Below, piece by piece: positions 45,745 through 57,864 of a stretch of 64,000 nucleotides of DNA; within the stretch, counting starts at the first letter, position 1, and each line of letters opens with the position of its first letter. The stretch covers positions 1,612,001 to 1,676,000 of the forward strand of contig WPIO01000001.1 of NCBI GenBank assembly GCA_009760855.2, written 5' to 3'. This DNA comes from Cristatella mucedo (lineage: Eukaryota; Bryozoa; Phylactolaemata; Cristatellidae). A model generated the notes under the pieces. It searched no databases. It saw nothing but the letters and a program-made list of their open reading frames with translations, and was not told the origin of the DNA. The translations under genes were made by a program, and so were the position numbers.

Positions 45745-46625
45745 TTAAAAAAATACATTTGTATAGCACCCTCATAAAACTTAATTCTTAATTTTCTAGA
45801 TGTTATGTTTGTGCGGGCAGTCGCGCACAGATCAAGACGGCTCAGGCAGATGCCGTTTAGTAAAGGAAACCTGGGACCGGGCCACACGGCCAACACGCTG
45901 GCCTGGAAGTAACTGCTGCACGTGGGTCTGCTGTTCTGGCCCCAGCTGCACCCGCCGGACTGGTCAGCTGTGGCGGTTAAGCAGACCCAACACTAGACAT
46001 TTTACATATGTTGTAAAGGAAACATAATAAAATGGTTAGTGGTAAACTGCATAGTGTCAAAAAGTGTTTAAGCATGCATAGCACACGAAGGACAAATCAC
46101 AAGGACCCAGCATATGCTGTGTGAAACAGGTGCATTTTAGCTTCTTTTTTAATGTCGTCAAGTCAACGGATGTCATCATCTCAATCTGGAGCGAATTCCA
46201 TGCTTTGGGAACATACGGACTAAAGCCACGGTCTCCAGAGGGTTTTGGATTGGTTCGAGGCATAGCTAAATGATTAGAGTCAGAAAGTGGGTGTTACAAA
46301 GCCTAGCCTGGTGAGAAAGTATTTCTGATAGGTAGGTTGGAGCCAGAGAATGAAGAAGGGGCCTAAAAGTGAGCAACAGAACCTTGAATAGTTGATAATC
46401 TGCTTGATAGATAAAGAGCCAATGCAGTCGGCAGGAAATGGTGTGATTTGGCAACTGGGCTGCTCACGACAGAGAAGCCCAGCTACTAAGTTTTTCTCTA
46501 ACTGTAAGCACCTGATTGCTCAAGCTGGTAGACCAGCATGCAGCAAGTTACAGAAGTTGAGATGGGATGTCGCAAATGCATGGACCAATTGGATATAGTA
46601 TACTTGTCTAAGCAGCCCCATATTG
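45745..46625 (-). mobile_element. LINE family A 3' end, interrupted by a solo LTR
   Basis: Antisense LINE: tail and hairpin at 45755-45795, resuming at 45993 ('acattttacatatgttgtaa'). On the - strand the ORF2 C-terminus follows (PRTNPKPSGDRGFSPYVPKA then WNSLQIEM). In RMI1 intron 1. Confidence 0.8.
45801..45992 (+). mobile_element. 192-bp solo LTR in a LINE tail
   Basis: Begins TGTTATG and ends CCCAACA (TGTT/AACA inverted ends). CTAGA flanks it on both sides (45796-45800 and 45993-45997), and the LINE 3' hairpin it interrupts continues directly after. No other copy is seen in the window. The strand is arbitrary. Confidence 0.8.
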
Positions 46626-46629
46626 TAGC

Positions 46630-47480
46630 AAGAGAATTGACCGAAATCTGCATTCCTGAAAAGGTCGTTATACTACGAAGCAGTTCTCACTCTACCGAGT
46701 GATTAGCTCTTAATATTAGTTCAGCTGGTCTACCATTACTTGCCCCAGTGTCTTTAATAAGAACGGCATAAAGTGGGCGATAGTTGCTGAAGTTCTCTTG
46801 CACTAGCATCGCTTTCTTAATTATTGGCCCAACATCAGCCTTTTTGAAAGGTGCAGCGACAAGACCTGAGGCTAAAGACATGCTTATTATGCTAGTTATG
46901 CATGGCAGCAGCAGACCTATGCATCGTAGAAGTAAGACAGTGGAAATAGGGCTTAGAGGGCCAACAGTCTTCTTTAACTGAAAACAGCATTTCCGGATGA
47001 GGTCACTCTTAGGCATCTTTAATACAGACAAGAATAGTGGGAGATAAGTAGGGTGGGGATTTTACTGAGGGACAGGAGTCCAGTGGAGATACTGTTACCT
47101 TAGGTATTGGTCCTTTTATCTTGTCTAACTTGTTGACCCAGAAGGCAGAAAAGCGATCAGCTAGATTACTATAAGGATCAATAGGTAAGGAGCAAAACTA
47201 GGAGCTGTAAAGGAGATGGTTGATGGTAGGCATCAGCATTTTTGGATTGTGCATCTCCGACTCAACAATATTGTCTGTAAAAGCTAAACTTAGCATTTGC
47301 AAGGATTTTTTGGTATGATCGATAGTAGTCCTCTTATGCCTGTCGATGAACAGTCGGTAAAGATCTTTCGTTATGCATTTAATTGGCTGGGAACACAATA
47401 GCAGTGACACTCTATCTCTGCACTTACAGTCTCCAGTATGTATTAATACCATAACTATATTCATAATTTTATTTAATTTA
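46630..47480 (-). mobile_element. LINE RT N-terminal fragment
   Basis: The - strand reads CITSIISMSLASGLVAAPFK KADVGPIIKKAM and ENFSNYRP, the 'TSIINLSL..G.FP..FK.A.V.PL.KK...D...L.NYRP' segment at the start of CR1/L2 reverse transcriptases. The endonuclease-RT linker follows upstream, decayed. Confidence 0.75.
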
Positions 47481-47858
47481 AATAACCTAGGCCCTGAAGT
47501 CCTCAGTGGTATAGTAAACGTTTAATGTCTGATGTCAATCCTGTTACATGCTGCATTAGCATGATTTTAAATATTGTTAGCATCAATTGCCTTTTTATCC
47601 TCACGTTTTTTGGTCTAGACCCTTTTCCTAACCCTATCTTTGTTTAAAAAATCTGCAGGTGCAGCTTCAAGGACAGCCGAGAAGATACAGCTAGTCATTT
47701 TTGTGGGCTTAACAATGGTCACACCGTCACAAGCTTTCAGCCCAGGGACTTGCTTGGAGATGTGCAGGAGCTGAGCTAACAGCTGTACCTGTGCCCCGAT
47801 GCGCTTTGCCCACACCCCTTACAAATGGCAATCTACTAGAGCCTATGCTTTTAGCACA

Positions 47859-47860
<2 letters not shown>

Positions 47861-47938
<78 letters not shown>

Positions 47939-47951
47939 CTCTCTCTCTCTA
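47861..47951. repeat. (CA)n(CT)n microsatellite
   Basis: About 75 bp of CA repeats followed directly by about 16 bp of CT repeats. Confidence 0.96.
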
Positions 47952-48474
47952 GCACTTATAAACCTTGCTATGGCAGCAGCTGCAGTATCTGTATACCGTT
48001 GCAACACCCAGATGTTGACCAATGGCAGAGTTGCAAGGCAATGAGGCAATGCTTCTCTCGTGAAGTCTTGAGCACTAGCTGCCCTTGCTGCACAGGCTTG
48101 GGTGTCCGGGCATGCCCAGCAGCTGACATCGGTTGGAAAAAGCTGCCGCTGGCTGCGAGTTGTGCTGTACTTAAAAGCAACCGTCAGTTTTCATGTCAGG
48201 TGGCAGCAGTCGTCTTATTTGCTGGCCACAATTGCAAAATGCCTAGCAGCTCACTGAAGGTGTCCAGCAATCGGCCAGCCGGACCAACCGCCAGGCGGCC
48301 TGTGTGAGCAGCTCCGGGGCTTTTCCTATAATTATCGTCTGCTTTGCCGATTGTCCAAGGAGCCACCGATCGATCCTGATGTGGACGCATTATCCCTCTT
48401 GCTGGTGCTATCGTCCTGAGCAAGCTCGCACAATCGTCCTCTTTCCCTTCAGGCAGGCTCAAGTGACCTAATAC

Positions 48475-48545
48475 AGCAAATGTAAAGTGCCTAGAAATAA
48501 GAGTTCTCTTAGGGCTAGATACCAAATGGATTACTGTTATTGTTA
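48475..48545 (+). mobile_element. LINE 3' tail fragment
   Basis: 'acagcaaatgtaaagtgcct', then 'agaaataagagttctcttag', and a short ATT-rich end. Confidence 0.5.
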
Positions 48546-48552
48546 AACTAAC

Positions 48553-48730
48553 AGTAATAATAATACATTTATATAGTGCCCTCCTACATATAATTCATTT
48601 GGATAGCGCCCCAAGAGAACTTAATCTCTATTCAGGCGCTTCACATATGCCTCGGTGCTCGAGCCCATGGCCTCAGCCAGACCTCGGATGGGGAGAGCAC
48701 CTTAACTGTTGGACCAAACCACATAACCCA
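48553..48730 (-). mobile_element. tRNA-derived SINE (type 2)
   Basis: Antisense copy: tail hairpin 'agcgccccaagagaacttaa...caggcgcttcacat', B-box part 'tgctcgagcccatggcctca' and A-box part 'agcaccttaactgttggacc'. A second partial tail lies just left of it. Confidence 0.8.
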
Positions 48731-48864
48731 ATCTCTCCAGGCATACCACATTTGCTGCAAAGGAAGTTTGAACATGTGCTCAGTGACTATCTTTACAGCT
48801 TAGTTGTTAAATAGCAGAGGCAGTCGCAGGAAGCCGGCTCATTCCACCCCTGCCATGCATTTTT

Positions 48865-48962
48865 TTCTTTCTCAGCAAAAGTAAAGCGCCTAGAAAGAGA
48901 TCGAGTTCTCTAAGGGCGCTTTATCAAGTGCATTATTATTATTATTATTATTATTATTATGT
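48865..48962 (+). mobile_element. LINE 3' hairpin with (ATT)n tail
   Basis: Well preserved: 'gtaaagcgcctagaaagaga', 'tcgagttctctaagggcgct', then 'atcaagtgc' and nine or so ATT units. Confidence 0.85.
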
Positions 48963-49129
48963 TTTAAGGGGAATTTGAAGAAAATACGTCTGGCTAAAAT
49001 TGGTCCGACAATTGAATATATGATTAGGGTACCTTTCAAAAGAATAACATTGGAAATGGGATCGGACTTTCTGACGTTTTACACGTGAAAGAGAAAATGA
49101 TTATGCAACCATCTCTAACCCAGATCTAA

Positions 49130-51057
49130 ACAGAAAGCAAAATATCTACAAATGCACTAATTCTTAAATTATATCTCCTGTTGAATCAGCTCGAAATCTA
49201 TGTGTCATGTTCCAAAGTGACCTCTCGTTAGACGACCACATTAGCTCCACAATCAAGTTTGCCTACTTTCAGCTACATAACATAGCTAAAATTCGGACTT
49301 GTTTAGATAAGGATACCAAGTATAAGTTGGTCCGTGCATTTGCAACATCCCGTCTTGACTTCTGTAACTCACTGCTTGCTGACCTACCGACATGTTCAAT
49401 CAGGCGATTACAGCTGGTGCAAAACTCTGCAGCTAGGCTTGCCTGTCGTGAGTTACAATAATAATAATAATGCACTTGATAAAGCGCCCTCAGAGAACTC
49501 AATCTCTTTCTAGGCGCTTTACATTTGCTGCAAAGGGAAATGCAACTGAATGGTAAGTAAAATCATGCTTGAAAAACAAACAAAATGAATAATATGGTTA
49601 GGGCTGACATGCACAGGGTCAGCATGCAAATGTGGTTAGTGGCAGCATGCACAGTGTCAGCACGCATAAGCACACCAAGGACGAATCACAGGGACCCACT
49701 AAATGCTGTCCTAAATAAGTGTGTTTTTAAGTTTCTTTTAAATGTGGTCAGGTCAGGGGATGTTCTGACGCAGGTCGGGAGGGAGTTCCAGGCTTTGGGA
49801 GCATACGAACTAAATGCACGGTCTCCAAAGGATTTAAGGTTTGTACGAGGTATTTGTAGACTGCTGGATTCCGAAAAGCAGGCGGTACGATGCTTGGCCT
49901 GATGGGGTAGTATATCTGAGAGATAGGCTGGAGCCAAAGAATGAAGTGACCTAAAAGTGAGCAACAAAACCTTGAAGTTGATCCGTTGCTTGCCTGGTAG
50001 CCAGTGCAGGTCAGCGAGAAGTGGAGTAATGTGGCAACTGCGACGCTCACGATAGACAAGCCTAGCTGCAGAGTTCTGCACCAGCTGCAATCGCCTGATC
50101 GCACATGCTGGTAGGCCAGTAAGCAGTGAGTTGCAGAAGTCGAGACGGGATGTCACGAATGCATGGACTAACTTGGACGTGGTATCCTTATCTAAACAAG
50201 CCCGAATTTTAGCAATTTTATGAAGCTGAAAATAGGCAGATTTGACTGTGGAGCTGATATGGTCGTCTAACGAGAGGTCGCTTTGGAATATGACACCTAG
50301 ATTTCGAGCTGATTCAACAGGAGATATGCTGGCAGAGCGAATTTTGAGAGTCAGCCTTTCCAATCTCTTAATCACACCGAGTTTGCCCATAACTAGTAAG
50401 TTAGTTTTATCATAGTTTAGTTTTAGAAAATTTGCTGCCATCCATGTGCGGATGTCATCAATGCATGCAGCAAGTGAGTTGACAGAATTTGAGGTGTCGC
50501 AGTTGCCACATCACACCACTTCTCATCGACCTGCACTGGCTACCAGTCAAGCAACGGATCGACTTCAAGGTTTTGTCACTCACTTTTAGGTCACTTCATT
50601 CTTTGGCTCGAGCCTATCTCTCAGATCTGCTCCCCCATCAGGCCAAGCGTAGTACCACCGCTTTTTGGAATCCAACAGTCTGCCACTACCTCGTACAACC
50701 CTCAAATTCTATGGAGACTGTACATTTAGTTCGTATGCTCCCAAAGCCTGGAACTCACTCCCGACTTGCGTCACAACATCCCCCTTACTTCGCCACATTT
50801 AAAAAGAACCTAAAACACACCTATCTAGGACAGCATTTAGTGGTTCCCTGTGATTCGTTGTTCATGTGCTTATTCGTGCTGCCACTAATCACACTTGCAT
50901 GCTAACCCTGTGCATGTCACCCCTAACCATGCTGTTCATGTTATTTATCAAGTATGATATCACCCACGGTTCAATCGTGTTTCCCTTTGCAGCAAATATA
51001 AAGTTCTTAGAAAGAGATTGAGTTATCTGAGGGCGCTTTATCAAGTGCATTATTATT
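49130..51057 (+). mobile_element. LINE family A copy split by a younger antisense copy
   Basis: The + strand LINE runs from about 49130 to 49455 ([40 protein letters not shown]). It resumes at about 50495 ([20 protein letters not shown]) and ends in the hairpin and ATT tail at 51000-51057. The intervening ~1.04 kb is an antisense copy. The two parts join at the same point of the ORF2 sequence. Confidence 0.88.
49456..50494 (-). mobile_element. Young LINE family A copy, 5'-truncated
   Basis: The best-preserved LINE in the window. On the - strand a continuous 251-codon frame (50441-49686) runs from [20 protein letters not shown] through [40 protein letters not shown] and WLPGKQRINFKVLLLTFRSL to TSPDLTTFKRNLKTHLF. 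The 3' UTR, hairpin (49479-49522) and (TAA)n follow. The RT catalytic core is missing through 5' truncation, so it cannot be autonomous. Confidence 0.92.
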
Positions 51058-51240
51058 ATGGTGAGCCGTAATGGCTCACTAGGTAAGGTGGTTGCTTTTC
51101 ATGACCTCGGCCCCGAGGTCGTGGGTTCGAATCTTGCGGTGTGCGATCCTTTATCGCCACTGCAAGCAGTTGTGATAGCTGTATAGGCTCTTCTGTCGCT
51201 ATACAAAACGAGGCTGTCAAATCAGCTAGCATTGTTATTA
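51058..51240 (+). mobile_element. tRNA-derived SINE (type 1)
   Basis: The best type-1 copy. A-box region 'taatggctcactaggtaagg', anticodon-arm-like 'catgacctcggccccgaggt', B box 'gtgggttcgaatcttgcg', and the body 'gcgatcctttatcgccactg' to 'aggctgtcaaatcagctagc'. It abuts the end of the LINE tail on its left. Confidence 0.85.
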
Positions 51241-51654
51241 ATTAGCAGAGTGAAATTTGAAATGTGAGTTCAGCTGAGCTTGTACCTCGTGATGCTAGTT
51301 TATTTCGGTTTTCGGTTCGACACGTTTTGCTATGCATGTCCATGACTGCAGAAAATAAATCTCTAGGACTACAGATGACATGCATTGCAAAACCGAGGCA
51401 AGACCTAAAAAGCAACCGATCACAGGTGTAATCAAGGCTATGCCTTTTCACTTGCATTGCAAGGCACAGCAGATCGCATGGCCGGCAAAATCATTCATGT
51501 GTTCCGTGGCAACCAGCTTTTCTTGGCTCTTCCTGCTTGTACTGCAGTACGCGATGGGCTTACATTCCGAGCGAGCAGGCAACTATTTATATGGTTGGCG
51601 ATTGACGTACACATGCATCTCCAATGCACTGAGTTCACACCTTTTATCGTGCAG

Positions 51655-51801
51655 GATAGGAGTCTAACACAGGATCAAGTCAATCTCGCCGTGTACAACC
51701 AATGGTTGGTTGCAGACCTGCACGAGATCCAATCTGCATGTCTCCCACCTGAGATTCTTACCAAGGGAAGCATGACGCTAACAGGAAGCTACTGTGTGCA
51801 G
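51655..51801 (+). CDS. RMI1: RMI1 coding exon 2
   Basis: 49 codons between a GTGCAG acceptor and a GTACGT donor, phase 0 on both sides. It reads LTQDQVNLAVYNQWLVADLH then EIQSACLPPEI and GSYCVQ. This matches the RMI1 segment '[31 protein letters not shown]...NGFYALQ'. It completes the three-helix region that leads into the OB fold and joins directly to exon 1. Confidence 0.92.
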
Positions 51802-52039
51802 GTACGTTTTCCATTCGCATGCTTGCGGCTGTTGCCTCCAGCCATGGCATAGAGGATATGGAGCAGACTGATGCACGAAGGAGTCCACTTCGAAATACAT
51901 GAATAATAATCATAAAGATCAGCTGCCTCTAAAAAGCTGCATTACACGTTTAGCAGCAGCAGAGCTTCCACCCCACTTGCAGCAGGCAATCAAGTGAATT
52001 GCCTGGTGCAGGCCACTGTTTGGGTCGTGAGGTGAGTGC

Positions 52040-52865
52040 ATCTTACTACTTCTCAAAGACACTTGATCACTGTTATAGGCAAGCCGAGTGTGATTCCGAA
52101 ATTAGAAAACTTAACGCTCAACTTGGCTTTGCCAGCATATCTCCTTTTGCATCTGTACGAAATCTAGGTGTCTTGTTCCAAAGTGACTTTTCATTAGACG
52201 ACTAAATCAGCTCCAAAGTAAGGTCTGCCTACTTTTGGCTACATAACATTGCTAAAATTCGGGTTGCTTGTACAAGGATGCTATAAGTAAATTGGCCCAT
52301 GCATTTGTGACATCCTGTCTTGACTTATGTAACTCACTGCTTGCTGGTCTACCGGCCTGTGCAATCAGGTACTTACAGTTGGTGCAAAACTCTGCAGCTA
52401 GGTTTGTATTATCGTGAGCGTCGCAGTGGCCACATCACACCACTTATTGCCGACCTTTACTGACTCCCAGTCAATCGACACATTGACTTCAAGGTTCTAT
52501 CACTGAATTTTAGGTCACTTAATTCTTTGGCTCCAGCTTACCTATCAGATCTACTCCCCCACCAGACTAGGCATCATATCATCAGCATTTCTGCATCTAA
52601 TCGTGTAGGTACACCTCATACGAACCTCAAATCCTTTTAAAACCGTGCATTTAGTTCGTATGCTCCCAAAGCCTGAAACTCACTCCTGTATGACGTCACC
52701 CCTTGACTCGACATTTAAAATTAAGCTAAAACGTATCTATTTATAAGAGCCGTTAGCAGGTCCACGTGATTCGTTCTTTATGTGCTTATTCGTGCTAACA
52801 CTGTGTATGCTGCCACTAACCGTATTTGAATGTTTACCCTGTGTATGTCATTTCTAAACGATGAT
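52040..52865 (+). mobile_element. Degenerate LINE family A copy
   Basis: Sense copy with FQSDFSLDD, then decayed '[16 protein letters not shown]', 'TPLIADLY' and 'RSLNSLAPAYLSDLLPHQTR', running into the 3' UTR. No tail. In RMI1 intron 2. Confidence 0.75.
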
Positions 52866-52869
52866 GAAA

Positions 52870-53795
52870 CTACCTTATTAGTTATGGGAAAACCCAGTGT
52901 GATTCAGAAATTCTAAAGGCTAACGCTCAAAATTGGCTCTGCCAGCATATCTCCTGTTGAATCAGCTCGAGATCCAAGTGTCATGTTCTAAAGTGACCTC
53001 TCGTTAGACGACCACATCAGCTCCACAATCAAGTCTGCCTACTTTCAGCTACATAACATCGCTAAAATTCGGGCTTGTTTAGATAAGGATACCACATCTA
53101 AGTTGGTCCATGCATTTGGGACATCCCATCTTGACTTCTGTAACTCACTGCTTGCTGGCCTACCGGTACATGCAATCAGGTACTTACAGCTGGTGCAAAA
53201 CTCCGTAGCTAGGCTTGTCTGTCGTGGGCATCGCAGTTGCCACCCCACCACTTCTCACCGACCTGCACTGGCTACCAGTCAAGCAACGGATCGACTTCAA
53301 GGTTTTGTCACTCACTTTTAGGTCACTTCATTCTTTGGCTCGAGCCTATCTTTCAGATATACTCCCCCACCAGGTTAAGCATCGTACCACCTGCTTTTAG
53401 GAATCCAACAGTTTGCTTAGTACCTCGTACAAATCCTTTGGAGACCGGTCATTTAGTTCGTATGCTCCCAAAGCCTGAAACTCACTCCCGACTTGCGTCA
53501 GAACATCCCCTGACTTAACCACATTAAAAAAACACCTATTTAGGACAGCATTTAGTGGGTCCCTGTGATTTGCCCTCCACGTGCTTATGCATGCTGACAT
53601 AGTGCATGCTGCCACTAACCACAGTTGCATTCTGACCCTGTGCATGTCACCCCTAACCATGTTATTCATGTTGTTTATTAAGCATGATATTACTCGCCAT
53701 TCAATCGCGTTTCCCTTGCAGGAAATGTAAAGCACCTAGAAAGAGATGAGTTCTATGAGGGTGCTTTATCAAATGTATTATTATTATTATTATTA
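52870..53795 (+). mobile_element. LINE family A 3' half
   Basis: Sense copy starting near 'LVMGKPSVIQKF' and continuing [60 protein letters not shown], then 3' UTR, hairpin (53728-53768) and an ATT tail of about seven units. Several frameshifts. Confidence 0.85.
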
Positions 53796-53924
53796 TTTCT
53801 AACCATGTTATGCTTGTTGACATTAGGAATGCTATCAGTAGCCATCCGATCATGCTTTTTACATCATATGTAAAGTGCCTAAAAAGTGACTCAGAGTTCT
53901 GAGGGTGAAATACAATTGTACTAC

Positions 53925-54085
53925 TAGGTAAGGTGGTTGCTTTTCAATACGTTGGGACCAAGTTAGTGAGTTTGAATCTGCTGGGCGATCCGCTATCGCC
54001 ACTGCAAGCTGTGGTGATAGTCGTAAAGGCTCATCTGTCGCTATACAAAAGAGGCTATTGAATAAGCTGGAATTTTTTATTATCG
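53925..54085 (+). mobile_element. tRNA-derived SINE (type 1)
   Basis: 'actaggtaaggtggttgctt', decayed B box, then 'gcgatccgctatcgccactg' and 'aaaagaggctattgaataag'. Confidence 0.65.
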
Positions 54086-54211
54086 TTATTATTACTGTAG
54101 TTAGCTAGGCTTTTGTTATTTTCCGGTGCAAACGTCAGTGTACTAGCAGCTATTGGTTTATTAGTCTAAGTCAGCTTACTTTTCTATATTGGCAATAACT
54201 TTTAAATTAAA

Positions 54212-54345
54212 TTAAATTATTTATTTGTATAGCACCCCAAGAGAACCTAATCTCTTTTCAGGCGGTTCACACATGCCTCCGGGCTCGAGCCCACGACCTC
54301 GGCCAGACGGGGCAAGCACCTTAACCGCTGGACCAAACCTTTTCA
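54212..54345 (-). mobile_element. tRNA-derived SINE (type 2)
   Basis: Antisense: 'agcaccccaagagaacctaa...caggcggttcacac', 'gggctcgagcccacgacctc', 'caccttaaccgctggaccaa'. Preceded by an AT-rich tail and followed by CA/TA repeats (54395-54430). Confidence 0.8.
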
Positions 54346-55237
54346 ACTTATGCACACACATGTATTTATTATAAATAAATGTAATAATTAATAAACATAA
54401 CACACACACACACACATATATATATATGTTCCTTTTTCTCCTCTACTTTTCTTAGTATGTTCATCTTTCAACCTCCTTTCTCTTCCTATGCATTTTACCC
54501 GAGGCTTACACAGCTATTAATATTTTGCATGGAGTATGAAGTATGCGAAACCTTGTGCAGTGGGAATGTTACTATGAAAAAATGGATCGCATGTCATAGA
54601 TTAAAATAATGTTGATATACCTAAAGCTAAAAGGATTGCATGCATGGTTGTCTTTTTAGCATTTAAAACTGTATACTAATTAGTACTTACCTTCTTGTTA
54701 GGTCTGTCATTACTGGTGCCTCTATTTATTCAATTCGTGTTATTCTTCTTGATTCAGATGTGTTTTGTAAAGTTGGGCTAGTTACTACATTAGATGGTGC
54801 TGCCCATGCTCAGTATTAAGTGAGTATTTGGATGGGTTGTTGGGTGGATGGAAAGATTGAGGTTAGGGGGAGAGAGACAGACAGACAGAGACAGAGAGTG
54901 GTGTTGAGTGGGCATCGGTTCAGATCCGAAGGACGGAAGAACATCGTGCTAGAAGAATAGATAAGCTCATGTGGAATAAAGTAGTTAAATGGTCGGAATG
55001 TTCTGAAACTTAGTGATGCATGAGATTGTCAACCAATTTTGAATTTTGTAGGAGACCTATGCAGTCTGTCAATCCTTTGATCAGAACAAACCAAGGTGGT
55101 AGGCAAGGACAGAGCTCACCTCAAACGACTGCTGATTACATAGTCAAAGGTCTCTGCTGCTCTTAATGCTATACATGAATTCATATACTAGCTTGTGAGG
55201 CACTCGCGGAGTGCATTGCTTTGCTCAGCAGCACGGA

Positions 55238-55620
55238 CAGTAATAATAATAATAATAATAAAGCACTTGATAAAGCGCCCTCAGAGAACTCAATCTCTTT
55301 CTAGGCGCTTTACATTTGCTGCAAAGGGAAATGCAATTGAATGGGGAGTAATATCATGCTTGATAAACAAACAAAATGAATAACATGGACAGTGGGGTCG
55401 TTACACGAACTGAAGGTGCGGTCTTCAAAGTATTTAAGCTTGGTGAGAGCGAAGCTGAACGTCTTCAGTCAGAAGAGCAGACGGTGAGGTGCGATGATCG
55501 ATAAGGACGTATTTCGGATGGATAAGCTGTAGCAAAGAATGAATAGACTGGACAGCGAGTGACAAGAGTCGTGAAGTCGATACACTAGTTACTGGAACAC
55601 CAGTCTATGTCACACAAATG
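55238..55620 (-). mobile_element. LINE 3' end, variant family
   Basis: The left part (55238-55395) is the usual antisense tail, hairpin and 3' UTR. From about 55396 the sequence changes to one shared with 59200-59420 ('aaagtatttaagcttggtga', 'cttcagtcagaagagcagac', 'gtgaggtgcgatgatcgat'). It may be a chimera of two LINE families. Confidence 0.65.
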
Positions 55621-56366
55621 GTATGGCGTTTCACTAATCAGAATGCACAGTCCTGGCGAAGTAAAGGTTAGAATGATGGATTTTTTCCCTGAATTTGATT
55701 CCTGCCGGCAGCCCCATCTTTTAGTAATCAATCTTTTACATTGGCTACCTTTGACTGACATGCTTAAGAAGATTGCACACCGCACCAGTATGATTAGATG
55801 ATAGTCGCACATTGTTTGAGTCTTACCTGTCTCACCTCACCGAGACCAGTCTGTGTCATATGACGGTCAAGTCTCAACTAAGGCTAACAGGCTTACATCG
55901 TGCTTGTTCCTCCTAGGCCTGCTTTTGGGCTACCTTCCAATCTCTGCTTTGTCCAGCCATTTGACCTAGTTAGTAATTCGAGCTCCCACAGGACCATCGC
56001 TTTCACTCCTGGCTTCTACTCCTATGTCTTGGCTTAGCAGTTAAGGTACTCACAGTTTGCGACCAAGATCTCAGTTTCGATTCATGCAGCATGCTGTCAT
56101 TTATTACACGTTGCAATTGAGGTGGCTGCTGCTAGAGCTTTTCTGCTGCTACATAAACGAAGCTGTTGAATTTGCTATTTTTTTGTAGTCTGGTCACACT
56201 CAGGCTGAATAGTCGTTACTCAACGAAAATATCTTTTCACTCGCAGCCAAAACTCATGGCTCTTTTCCATCTGTACTTTGCTGCTGCTCCTTTGCTATTG
56301 ACTGTCGTGGCAGCTCCCGGCATTTTTCTTTATGCTGTGAAAAGCTGCTGGCTGTTCATTGCATGC

Positions 56367-56978
56367 CTAAAAGCGACTTGAGCCTGGAGCGCCCTCTGGA
56401 TAACCCCACTCAGAAGCTAATGTCTTTGTGGAGTTACAGAGGTATGTAGATAGTTGGTGCACCGGGATTATGCATCTGTCAATAAATCGCTGCACACACA
56501 GTTGGAGAATAGATAGGAACTCGCTAGGTGCTCTGAACTGGTTTGCTAGTTGAGTTGTGACTTCGTTGAACCAGTCAGTGTATCTCTTGTATGATTGGCT
56601 CGGTGTTAAGCAGTGAGTAGGGGCACTGAGGCTGATGCGTGGCCGCCCGGCTAGGGGCATTGGCTCGTTACAATGTGTTTCCCATAAAGAGGCAATATCG
56701 TTAGCTAAGGTGAACATGCCCCTTAAAAGGCTTACAGGGCGGACGATCGTACAAAATGAGCTTAGTTTGGCCGTTCTTGAATACTTTTATTCTTCTGCTG
56801 TTAATTTTTTTGGGCGGCACTGTATAGTCGCAGCATCAAGATGCCGCACAAGTGTGGATGCGCTGGCTGCATCGGATGTCCTTTTTTTAACAGACATCTC
56901 TCTCGCTGACTCCGAGCTTTTCGTCGGCCATTGATTGGCACGGTTTTCGTAAAGTGGCTGCAACATTTGAGTCGCCAT
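56367..56978 (-). CDS. Unidentified coding-like region, - strand
   Basis: Two overlapping frames look protein-like. From an ATG at 56978: ATQMLQPLYENRANQWPTKS and ASASTLVRHLDAATIQCRPK, after which a shift of frame gives KINSRRIKVFKNGQTKLILY. From about 56717: TLANDIASLWETHCNEPMPL, TPSQSYKRYTDWFNEVTTQL and LSILQLCVQRFIDRC to a stop at 56367. A single intact frame is not present, so this could be a pseudogene, two exons with unseen splice sites, or chance. No family recognised. In RMI1 intron 2, opposite strand. Confidence 0.25.
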
Positions 56979-57864
56979 TTTCGTTTCCAGTGCGATGATT
57001 GGTTGAACAGTGCTGTATGCCAGCATTTTTGGCTAGGTGAAGGCATGTTAGCTGACTGGAGCGTCGGCTGCTAGGTGGCTCACGAGCTTTCTCGCTCGTG
57101 CTTGATCTATGCTAGTGTGCTCTGTTGCATAGGCGTCAGCAGCGTGTGCAGGCACCAGACACCCACTCGAATCTGCTCGAAGCTTCTCTTCGTCTCCGCT
57201 GTTCCCAAGCATCATTACGGTGAAGCCCTACTTTAGCAACGGTGCAGCGCTCCACGTGCAAGCCCCATCGCTGCGAGCGGCCGGCGATTAGGCTCTTAAA
57301 CTTAAAACTTCTTGTCATGGAACCGTCTGGAAGTGCCCTTTTTAGCGCGCTGTTTAAAAAACATCGCTAGACGTATTATTATTGGTACAGCCGCATGGAG
57401 GCATAAGAGAGCTGAATTCTTTTTTGCAGCACTTGTCATAGGCTGCAATAAATTATAAATTGTGAGGTTTCCTACGATTATCTAAGTGGTTTCCTACGAT
57501 TCTCGAAGTGTGACAGAGGGGAGTGGCCTCTAGTTGCTGAACAGTGCAACACGAATGCTTGCAGTAGGCGTAGGCATGTAAGTGTGTACCCTTGCCATCT
57601 TTAGCCGGATCGTATTATGTACTAGACCTATAGTGTTATGCAATGAACAGACTGCCGTAATTGTTTGGCTGGGCCAAAGCAGGTGCATTATGAAAACGTT
57701 GAAGTGTGTCAAAATAAAAATTTGCTGTGGCATCAAGCCAGGCTAATGCAGTGCTGAGCCGACCACATCTAAGCTATGCAGTTTCTGAACACGAGTATTT
57801 GTGACCTGCATTTAAGCTGCCTTTAGGAAATCGGTCTTAGTTTTGGATGCACCTTGTAATAAGA

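Noticed and set aside
47727-48049. Thr-His and Cys-Val repeat frames
   Set aside because: They are translations of the CA microsatellite.
51110-51140. Functional tRNA gene at the B box 'gtgggttcgaatc'
   Set aside because: There is no matching acceptor stem, and the sequence continues into a SINE body repeated elsewhere in the window.
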